A stretch of DNA of 5,211 bases. It comes from Actinomycetes bacterium (GTDB lineage Bacteria > Actinomycetota > Acidimicrobiia > Acidimicrobiales > Acidimicrobiaceae). The first letter of the stretch is position 1; every line of letters begins with the position of its first letter. The stretch is taken from contig JAJYGZ010000333.1 of assembly GCA_021790495.1 (NCBI GenBank), positions 1-5,211 on the forward strand. The letters run 5' to 3'. The notes under the pieces were generated by a model. The model saw only the letters and a program-made list of their open reading frames with translations, did no database searches and was not told the origin of the DNA. A program made the translations under genes and the position numbers. Positions 1 to 4,641 of the stretch are shown here, piece by piece.

Positions 1-30
1 TCGCAATTCGGCAGCGAATTGGGGCAATAG
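1..30 (+). CDS. Possible 3' end of an upstream gene (partial)
   Basis: Reading frame 1 is open from the first base and ends at a TAG at 28-30, giving the tail SQFGSELGQ. The stop lies 19 bp before the ATG of the next gene, a spacing typical of genes in one operon. Nine codons are too few to identify a product. The other two forward frames are also open here, so this could be chance. Confidence 0.2.
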   Translation, partial: SQFGSELGQ

Positions 31-49
31 CGAGAGTGGAGGATCCAAC

Positions 50-883
50 ATGGATGTTGGAATTGTCGGTGCCGGAACGATGGGAATTGGCATTGCCCAT
101 GCCCTGATCTCGAGTGGATCAAACGCCTACCTGGTCGAGCCGCAGGCTGGCCAGCTGGAGATCGCTACCGCTGGCATCGAAGCGGTCCTCGCCTCGGGCG
201 TCTCGCGGGGAAAGCTCTCGGAACTTGAGATGACCGCGGCCGTGAAGCGGCTGAGGACAGCATCAGACATCGGCGATTTGCCGACCGGACTCGACTGGAT
301 CATCGAGGCTGTTACGGAAAGTCCTGAAGTCAAGGCCAGGGTGCTGAGAAAAGCCGAAGATCGCAAGCCACTGAGGCTCGCTTCAAACACCTCGGCGCTT
401 TCGATCACCCGGCTCGCTGAATCACTATCGCACCCCGAGAGCTTTTTGGGAACGCACTTTTTCAACCCGGTCTGGTCGATGAAACTCCTTGAGATCGTCG
501 TTGGATCGCTCACAAGTCCACAGACGGTATCCGACGCTGAAGTTCTCGGACGGGTTCTGCACAAGGAGACGATCGTGGTCAAGGATTCTCCGGGATTTGC
601 CAGCAGCCGCCTCGGCGTGCTTCTGGGAATCGAAGCAATTCGAATGCTCCAAGACGGGATCGCGTCGGCCGAAGATATCGACAAGGCGATGGTATACGGA
701 TACGGCTATCCAATGGGGCCACTTCGCCTTGGGGACTTGGTAGGACTCGACGTTCGTCTCTCGGTCGCGCAAAGTCTCGCCGAGGCCTACGGCGATCGCT
801 TCGCCCCGCCGCAACTCCTTATCGACATGGTTGGTGCCAATAAGCTTGGGAAAAAAACCGGGGAAGGTTTTTACCGCTGGTAA
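50..883 (+). CDS. 3-hydroxyacyl-CoA dehydrogenase (3-hydroxybutyryl-CoA dehydrogenase-like)
   Basis: This enzyme oxidises an L-3-hydroxyacyl-CoA to the 3-ketoacyl-CoA with NAD+ in the cytoplasm. The 277 residues match the usual single-domain length. The N-terminal Rossmann fold shows GAGTMG at 7-12, with the acidic residue ending strand two at E30. SNTS follows at 112-115. The catalytic pair appears to be H136, in GTHFFNP, and E148, in MKLLEIV. KDSPGF at 178-183 and YPMGP at 220-224 open the C-terminal helical domain, and the protein ends with the typical GKKTGEGFYRW. The asparagine usually found in the PGFxxNR motif is serine here (S186). ATG 50 is chosen because the GxGxxG motif begins six residues in and GGAGG lies at 38-42, seven bases upstream. 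Short-chain substrates such as 3-hydroxybutyryl-CoA are likely given the neighbouring glutaryl-CoA-dehydrogenase-like gene, but chain length cannot be read from the sequence. Confidence 0.93.
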   Translation: MDVGIVGAGTMGIGIAHALISSGSNAYLVEPQAGQLEIATAGIEAVLASGVSRGKLSELEMTAAVKRLRTASDIGDLPTGLDWIIEAVTESPEVKARVLRKAEDRKPLRLASNTSALSITRLAESLSHPESFLGTHFFNPVWSMKLLEIVVGSLTSPQTVSDAEVLGRVLHKETIVVKDSPGFASSRLGVLLGIEAIRMLQDGIASAEDIDKAMVYGYGYPMGPLRLGDLVGLDVRLSVAQSLAEAYGDRFAPPQLLIDMVGANKLGKKTGEGFYRW

Positions 884-976
884 AAGAGACAAAGTCAACC
901 GGCGATTGCCTCGATCTGTAGTCCTCCGTCATCGAGCACCGAGCCTAGCGACGGCGAACGCGAAAAGGTCGAGGGC
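884..976. other. Short convergent intergenic gap
   Basis: This 93-bp gap separates the stop codons of two genes that face each other. The best inverted repeat is CCGTC (926-930) with GACGG (950-954), which leaves a 19-nt loop and has no adjacent T run. It is therefore not a convincing intrinsic terminator. I see nothing else here. Confidence 0.5.
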
Positions 977-2152
977 TCAGCGATAAGCGGCCAAGCCGGT
1001 CAGGGCTTCGCCAATGACCAGAGTATGCATCTCGTTGGTACCTTCGTAGGTATAGACCGACTCAAGATTGTTCATATGGCGCATTATCGGATATTCCAGA
1101 GTCACGCCATTGGCGCCCAGGATTCCCCGGCATACCCGAGCAATCTCAAGCGCGCTACGGGCATTGTTTAGCTTTCCGGCGCTGACTTGCTCGGGCGCCA
1201 GGGATCCTTGATCCTTGAGACGCCCGAGATGCAGCGCAAGCAACATCCCTTTGCCCCACTCGAGCGCCATATCGGCGTACTTCTTTTGCGTCAGCTGATA
1301 CCCGGCGATGGGCTTGTCAAACTGCACCCGCTCGATTCCATAGCTCAAGGCGGCCTCGATGCAATCGCGCGCCGCCCCCATGGTGCCAAAGATAATACCA
1401 AACCGCGCCTCGTTCAGGCACGTCAGCGGGCCTCGCAAGCTGGTAGCTCCTTCTAGCACGCCGTCGCGAGGCACTCGCACGTTCTCCAACACCAGCTCGG
1501 AAGTCACCGATGCGCGCAGCGAAAGCTTGCGATGTATCGGATTGGCCGAAAATCCTCGGGAATCGGTGGGCACGATAAAGCCCCGTACCCCTTCGTCGGT
1601 TCTCGCCCAAACCACCGCCACTGAAGCCACGTTCCCGTTGGTAATCCACATCTTGGTGCCGTTCAAGACCCAGTCGTCGCCGTCGCGCTTGGCATTGGTC
1701 CGCATCCCGGCCGGGTTGGATCCAAAGTCAGGCTCGGTAAGGCCGAAGCATCCGATGACCTCTCCAGCCGCCATGGACGGGAGCCAGCGCATTTTTTGTT
1801 CTTCCGATCCGAACGCATGGATCGCGTTCATCGCCAGCGATCCCTGCACGCTCACCAATGAACGGACCCCAGAATCGCCCGCCTCTAACTCAATGCAGGC
1901 AAGGCCGTAGGCGACAGCGCTGGTTCCGGCGCAACCGTAGCCATCCAAATGCATTCCAAGCACGCCGAGTTCGCCGAGTTCGCGAGCAAGTTCAACCACC
2001 GGAAGTTCGCCGTCTTCGAACCATCGCGACACCTCGGGCTTGATGCGCTTTTCGACATAGCTACGCACCACGGCGCTTATCGCACGCTCCTCGTCACTCA
2101 AAAGCGCGTCGATGCCGAAAAGTTCTTCGACGGACACGGGATTCTTCGGCAT
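977..2152 (-). CDS. Acyl-CoA dehydrogenase, probably glutaryl-CoA dehydrogenase
   Basis: This FAD-dependent enzyme most likely oxidises and decarboxylates glutaryl-CoA to crotonyl-CoA in the cytoplasm, passing electrons to electron-transfer flavoprotein. The 391 residues fit the family length. The order is an N-terminal helical domain to about 130, then the flavin-contacting strand CFGLTEPDFGSNPAGM (135-150) and WITNGN (169-174), then the C-terminal helical domain. E370 in TYEGTNEM is at the place of the catalytic base. R97 and S101 in the VRSLVSVQGS stretch align with the arginine and serine that hold the gamma-carboxylate in human glutaryl-CoA dehydrogenase, from my memory of that structure. 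This is the main reason to prefer glutaryl-CoA over monocarboxylic substrates. The minus-strand start has AGGGAG (complement of 2161-2166) eight bases upstream. It converges on the 3-hydroxyacyl-CoA dehydrogenase, which acts two steps later in the same route. An unspecialised acyl-CoA dehydrogenase is the alternative. Confidence 0.9.
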   Translation of the reverse strand: MPKNPVSVEELFGIDALLSDEERAISAVVRSYVEKRIKPEVSRWFEDGELPVVELARELGELGVLGMHLDGYGCAGTSAVAYGLACIELEAGDSGVRSLVSVQGSLAMNAIHAFGSEEQKMRWLPSMAAGEVIGCFGLTEPDFGSNPAGMRTNAKRDGDDWVLNGTKMWITNGNVASVAVVWARTDEGVRGFIVPTDSRGFSANPIHRKLSLRASVTSELVLENVRVPRDGVLEGATSLRGPLTCLNEARFGIIFGTMGAARDCIEAALSYGIERVQFDKPIAGYQLTQKKYADMALEWGKGMLLALHLGRLKDQGSLAPEQVSAGKLNNARSALEIARVCRGILGANGVTLEYPIMRHMNNLESVYTYEGTNEMHTLVIGEALTGLAAYR

Positions 2153-2167
2153 TGGATTGACTCCCTA

Positions 2168-2234
2168 GCTAACTCAAAGCACTGCTAAATCGGAACCCAA
2201 TGCTACACTCGCCGCCACTGCCAAGCTAGTTAGC
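2168..2234. promoter_or_regulatory. Inverted 7-bp repeat pair flanking the dehydrogenase promoter region
   Basis: GCTAACT at 2168-2174 recurs inverted as AGTTAGC at 2228-2234, 60 bp apart. The outer copy is part of the near-palindrome GCTAGTTAGC (2225-2234). The pair brackets the stretch where a promoter for the minus-strand dehydrogenase must lie. It could be a pair of operator half-sites for a regulator. That role is inferred from position only, and a 7-bp match can arise by chance. Confidence 0.25.
2201..2209 (+). promoter_or_regulatory. Possible extended -10 promoter element
   Basis: TGCTACACT reads as an extended -10 (TG, one base, then TACACT). No good -35 hexamer lies 16-18 bp upstream, as is common for extended -10 promoters. 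Transcription would start near 2216 and run through the hairpin-rich gap toward the metallopeptidase gene. It is a weak call from a short motif. Confidence 0.25.
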
Positions 2235-2608
2235 GCACGATGGTAAAGATTGCGCCTGGCCGTCACCAGATCCGCCATTTCGCCAATCAAATCCCGGAAC
2301 GCTGCGCCCGAGCAAATTCGCGCGGGAGAGATCCGGGCTCAGCCATCGCGGTGACCCAACTCGAGGGGCGAGTGCGGCTGGCCAAGATCGAAGCGCCGAC
2401 AAGCCGAAGCTTGCCCAGTTTCTTTCGCGCCGCCCTGGGCGGCCTCCCATTGCGGCTGCCGAGCAGCTAGACCCGCCGACCCGGCCCGAGTGCGGCCCAA
2501 CTGAACAAGGATTTCGAACTCCTAACCGATGGATCTTGAGCAAAGCCCCGTCTGGCCAACCAGCCCCTTGGCGCTCGAGGAACCACAGGTGAGCGGCGAG
2601 GCTAGGCT
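2216..2608 (+). other. Hairpin-rich divergent intergenic region, no convincing gene
   Basis: No open frame here gives a recognisable protein; the longest are 76 codons (+) and 105 codons (-) of low-complexity Arg, Ser, Gly and Pro. The + strand carries a series of short perfect or near-perfect hairpins. They are GGC-T-CAGCC (2336-2344) with GGCTGGCC (2376-2383) enclosing ACTCG/CGAGT (2359-2363, 2369-2373); CAAGC/GCTTG with a CGAA loop (2400-2413); GCCGCC/GGCGGC (2429-2443); and GCTGC/GCAGC (2455-2467). The 10-mer CGAGTGCGGC occurs twice, at 2369-2378 and 2487-2496. This could be a structured leader of the metallopeptidase gene or a small RNA. GC-rich DNA also folds like this by chance. Confidence 0.35.
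2505..2570 (-). pseudogene. tRNA-like relic
   Basis: On the minus strand a D-arm-like segment (complement of 2550-2565, containing GGTTGG and a CTGG/CCAG pairing) is followed by GGTTAGGAGTTCGAAATCC (complement of 2510-2528), which resembles a variable loop plus T-arm. The distance from the D-loop GG to TTCG is 39 nt, against about 36-38 in an intact class I tRNA. The anticodon stem cannot be paired well in either register tried: one gives a CAA loop, the other GCT. The T-stem is partly broken, with an extra base in its loop, and no proper acceptor stem is visible. It is not a functional tRNA as seen. It may be a decayed tRNA gene or a coincidence. Confidence 0.2.
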
Positions 2609-2611
2609 TTG
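2598..2611 (+). promoter_or_regulatory. Ribosome-binding site and TTG start of the metallopeptidase gene
   Basis: GAGG at 2598-2601 lies seven bases before the TTG at 2609-2611. An in-frame TAG at 2603-2605 rules out any start further upstream. The next in-frame TTG, at 2636, has no comparable site in front of it, so 2609 is preferred. Confidence 0.5.
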
Positions 2612-3370
2612 GACCATGCAGGCGCGGTATCGATCTTGACGACGAGACATCCCGCCATCGTCGACTACAGTGTCAGGGTCTCCAGCCGCGCCCGGCGAGT
2701 TCGGATCGTCGTCGGCCGAGACAAATCGGTAACCGTGATAGTCCCCTACGGTTTTGACGCCAGCGCAATCGAAGAGATCCTAGCCACGAACTCGGACTGG
2801 TTGCAGCGAGCGCGACTCAAGATGGGCGAGCAGTCCGCGAGGGAACCTCGCCCAGAATTTGGGTTGCCAGAACGACTCGTGTTGGCAGCGTTTGACGAAA
2901 TCTGGGAGCTTGACTACGGAAAGCTCGAACCTTATCCGAGCAGGATCCGCCTTCTAAGCGACTACCCCGAACTCAAGCTGCTTTGCGGAGCGCTGGTACA
3001 AGATGCGGGGGTGTATCACTTTCTGAGAAACTGGCTCGCCGCCCATGCCCGGCTCCCGTTCGCCCAGCGGCTCATCGAATTGGGCGAGCCTCACGGATTG
3101 ACTCCTCGCCGGGTAATCATGCGCTCCCAAAAGACTCGCTGGGCCAGTTGCTCGTCGAGCGGAACCATAAGCCTCAATATCCGCCTGGCGTTTTTGCCGC
3201 CGCATCTCGTCGACTATGTGCTTCTTCATGAACTCGCCCACCTTCGAGAGATGAACCATTCGCCACGCTTCTGGTCGATCCTTGCGCAAATATCCGAGAA
3301 CTCACGGCGACTCGACAAAGAGCTCAACGCCGCTTCGGTCCTGCTTCCGTCTTGGCTGCGCATTGGGTGA
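2609..3370 (+). CDS. YgjP/DUF45-family zinc metallopeptidase (M48-like)
   Basis: This is a predicted soluble zinc-dependent peptidase of the YgjP/DUF45 family (PF01863), whose cellular substrate is generally unknown. The 253 residues are a normal length. The N-terminal part (about 19-70) has the family pattern YSVRVSSRARRVRI...VTVIVP followed by a helix ending near SDWLQRA. The hallmark block RSQKTRWASCSSSGTISLN sits at 172-190. The zinc site HELAH is at 207-211 (E208 the likely catalytic base), with the third ligand H217 in NHSPRFW. All expected ligands are present, so it looks active. No signal peptide or membrane segment is visible. It starts with TTG 2609, the first start codon after a stop; TTG 2636 would shorten it by nine residues and keep every domain. 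It has no evident link to the CoA-pathway neighbours. Confidence 0.9.
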   Translation: MDHAGAVSILTTRHPAIVDYSVRVSSRARRVRIVVGRDKSVTVIVPYGFDASAIEEILATNSDWLQRARLKMGEQSAREPRPEFGLPERLVLAAFDEIWELDYGKLEPYPSRIRLLSDYPELKLLCGALVQDAGVYHFLRNWLAAHARLPFAQRLIELGEPHGLTPRRVIMRSQKTRWASCSSSGTISLNIRLAFLPPHLVDYVLLHELAHLREMNHSPRFWSILAQISENSRRLDKELNAASVLLPSWLRIG

Positions 3371-3622
3371 CCCTCGCTTTGGCTGGAGCAAATACGCCCC
3401 AACGACCGGCCACATATACCGGTGCGAGCTTGAGCTGGGTCCGGGCGCGGCCCATCTCGCCAAAGCGCGAACGCGCAAGCTCTGGTCATTCGAGATACGT
3501 TTGGCGTACCCGGGCCAAGTGCACAATTTTCTTCGCCGTGGCGCAATTATGTAGGCTCGTTAGAAAGTCAGATTTCTTCAAAGCGTGCCGGCAGGCGTCG
3601 CCCCAACAAGAGAGGTCCCAAG
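3371..3622. other. Intergenic gap before the FAH-family gene
   Basis: This 252-bp stretch has no recognisable gene on either strand. It holds small inverted repeats: ACCGG/CCGGT (3405-3409, 3419-3423), GCGCG/CGCGC (3465-3469, 3472-3476) and AGAAA/TTTCT (3562-3566, 3573-3577). The last could be an operator about 45 bp before the next start codon. TATGTA at 3548-3553 could be a -10 box, but no matching -35 is seen. None of the repeats has the T run of an intrinsic terminator. The size of the gap suggests that the FAH-family gene has its own promoter. Confidence 0.4.
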
Positions 3623-4531
3623 ATGAGACTCGCCACGATAGCTACCGAGACCGGGCTCCGCCTTCACGTAAAGGGATCGACGGGATACGTCGATGCCGCC
3701 CAGGCGCTAGGCAAGGAGCCATTCTCAAGTTTGCATTGGGTACTTGAGCAGGGCGAAAGCGCGCTGGCGGAGCTCAGAACCTTGCAAGAGCGCGAAGGCG
3801 TCGAAGTGGCCCTCGCCGACTTGGGACCGGCGGTACCCTCGCCGCCCCGGATTCTCTGCCTGGGAGTCAACTACTCCGAGCACGCCCTAGAAGGTGGACG
3901 CGGAGTGCCTACTTGGCCCGAATCCTTTGTCCGGGGCACGGGTTCGGTGACTGGGCCCTACCACGATCTCATCAAGCCCGCTCTCAGTGACCGTTTCGAC
4001 TACGAAGGAGAGCTCGGCGTGGTAATCGGACGCGGTGGGCGATACATCAGGGTTCGAGACGCATTCGACGCAATAGCAGGATTCGTGGTGCTAAACGACG
4101 CCAGTGCCAGGGAGTGGCAGCGTGCTGGCACACAATGGACAGCGGGTAAAAATTTTGAGGGATCTATGCCGATTGGTCCCGAGTTGGTCACCCCAGACTC
4201 CGTCGATGTCTCCGCGGCATTGCTCACCACCAAGCTGAACGGAGAGACGATGCAATCAGCGAGTACAGCCCAGATGATCGTAGGCGTTCCCAGCGCAATC
4301 GAATTCTTCTCCTCGTTCACCTGTCTTCGACCAGGCGACGTTATCGCTACAGGCACCCCTGGGGGCGTCGGATTCGCGCGAACTCCACCGGTGTGGCTCA
4401 AAGCCGACGACGTCGTAGAGATAAGTATCGAAGGAGTCGGCACCATTAGAAATAAAGTCGTCGACGAGCCGGATGGCCCCCGCGATTGGCGCTGGCGGCC
4501 AGATCCCGGCGGCGCCTCGAGAAGGCTATGA
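3623..4531 (+). CDS. Fumarylacetoacetate hydrolase (FAH) family protein
   Basis: Enzymes of this fold use a divalent metal to cleave, decarboxylate or isomerise 2-oxo or 1,3-diketo acids, often at the end of aromatic-acid catabolism. The exact reaction cannot be fixed here. The 302 residues comprise a small N-terminal domain (about 1-70) and the catalytic barrel. LGVNYSEHALE at 80-90 gives the conserved H87. Metal ligands fit E128 and E130 in YEGELGVVIG, and D159 in LNDASAREW. K176 in AGKNFEG and the loop TGTPGGVG (243-250) complete the site. All key residues are present. ATG 3623 is supported by AGAGG at 3611-3615, seven bases upstream. The C-terminal tail after about 280 is rich in Pro, Arg and Asp. 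The nearby CoA-pathway genes make a catabolic role plausible. Fumarylpyruvate hydrolase, acylpyruvase or a 2-hydroxyhepta-2,4-diene-1,7-dioate isomerase are all possible. Confidence 0.92.
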   Translation: MRLATIATETGLRLHVKGSTGYVDAAQALGKEPFSSLHWVLEQGESALAELRTLQEREGVEVALADLGPAVPSPPRILCLGVNYSEHALEGGRGVPTWPESFVRGTGSVTGPYHDLIKPALSDRFDYEGELGVVIGRGGRYIRVRDAFDAIAGFVVLNDASAREWQRAGTQWTAGKNFEGSMPIGPELVTPDSVDVSAALLTTKLNGETMQSASTAQMIVGVPSAIEFFSSFTCLRPGDVIATGTPGGVGFARTPPVWLKADDVVEISIEGVGTIRNKVVDEPDGPRDWRWRPDPGGASRRL

Positions 4532-4629
4532 CAACTCCTCGCGACGGATTCAAGTGCAATGCCGAAGTATGCACATCGCATTCTAAAATGCTCCAAAGGG
4601 TCCTTTTGATTTTCTCCGGGGTGTGTTAA
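4528..4629 (+). CDS. Possible 33-codon ORF overlapping the FAH stop
   Basis: An ATG overlaps the FAH-gene stop as ATGA and opens a 33-codon frame ending at TAA 4627-4629, 12 bp before the transposase start. The peptide has a basic, cysteine-containing middle and the hydrophobic stretch VLLIFSGVC at its end. I recognise no family, and no separate ribosome-binding site is clear beyond possible coupling to the upstream stop. It is most likely chance. Confidence 0.12.
   Translation: MTTPRDGFKCNAEVCTSHSKMLQRVLLIFSGVC
4578..4606. repeat. Two adjacent short inverted repeats near the mobile-element start
   Basis: GCATT-CTAA-AATGC (4578-4591) is followed directly by AAAGG-GT-CCTTT (4595-4606) and then by the T-rich stretch TTTTGATTTT (4604-4613). 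These lie between the FAH stop and the transposase start, where the composition turns more AT-rich. They could belong to the left end of an insertion sequence or form a weak terminator for the FAH gene. The opposite element end is outside the window, so terminal repeats cannot be confirmed. Confidence 0.3.
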
Positions 4630-4632
4630 TCT
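4606..4632 (+). promoter_or_regulatory. Possible promoter for the transposase gene
   Basis: TTGATT (4606-4611) and the extended -10 TGT-TAATCT (TG at 4624-4625, hexamer 4627-4632) are 15 bp apart. The spacing is short, but the TG extension compensates. The predicted transcript start, about 4639-4642, falls at the ATG. The message would then have almost no leader, which agrees with the absence of a Shine-Dalgarno sequence. Confidence 0.3.
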
Positions 4633-4641
4633 TCGGATAAC

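Noticed and set aside
926..954. CCGTC/GACGG inverted repeat between the convergent genes as a bidirectional terminator
   Set aside because: The stem has only 5 bp with a 19-nt loop and no T tract on either strand.
1359..1910. A 183-codon plus-strand frame inside the acyl-CoA dehydrogenase gene
   Set aside because: It is fully antisense to a clear dehydrogenase gene, and the peptide is rich in Ser, Pro and Arg without any known motif.
2322..2430. Glycine-riboswitch-like words (GGGAGAG, GCGCCGA)
   Set aside because: The element after GCGCCGA does not follow the expected AGGNGCAA order, the closing CTCTCAGG-type segment is absent, and the downstream gene is not involved in glycine metabolism.
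2226..2543. 105-codon minus-strand frame and 76-codon plus-strand frame in the divergent gap
   Set aside because: Both peptides are low-complexity Arg/Gly/Ser/Pro sequences with no domain and no clear ribosome-binding site.
3282..3747. Overlapping frames of 90 and 131 codons running from the metallopeptidase gene into the next gap
   Set aside because: They overlap real genes in another frame, and the peptides show no recognisable family features.
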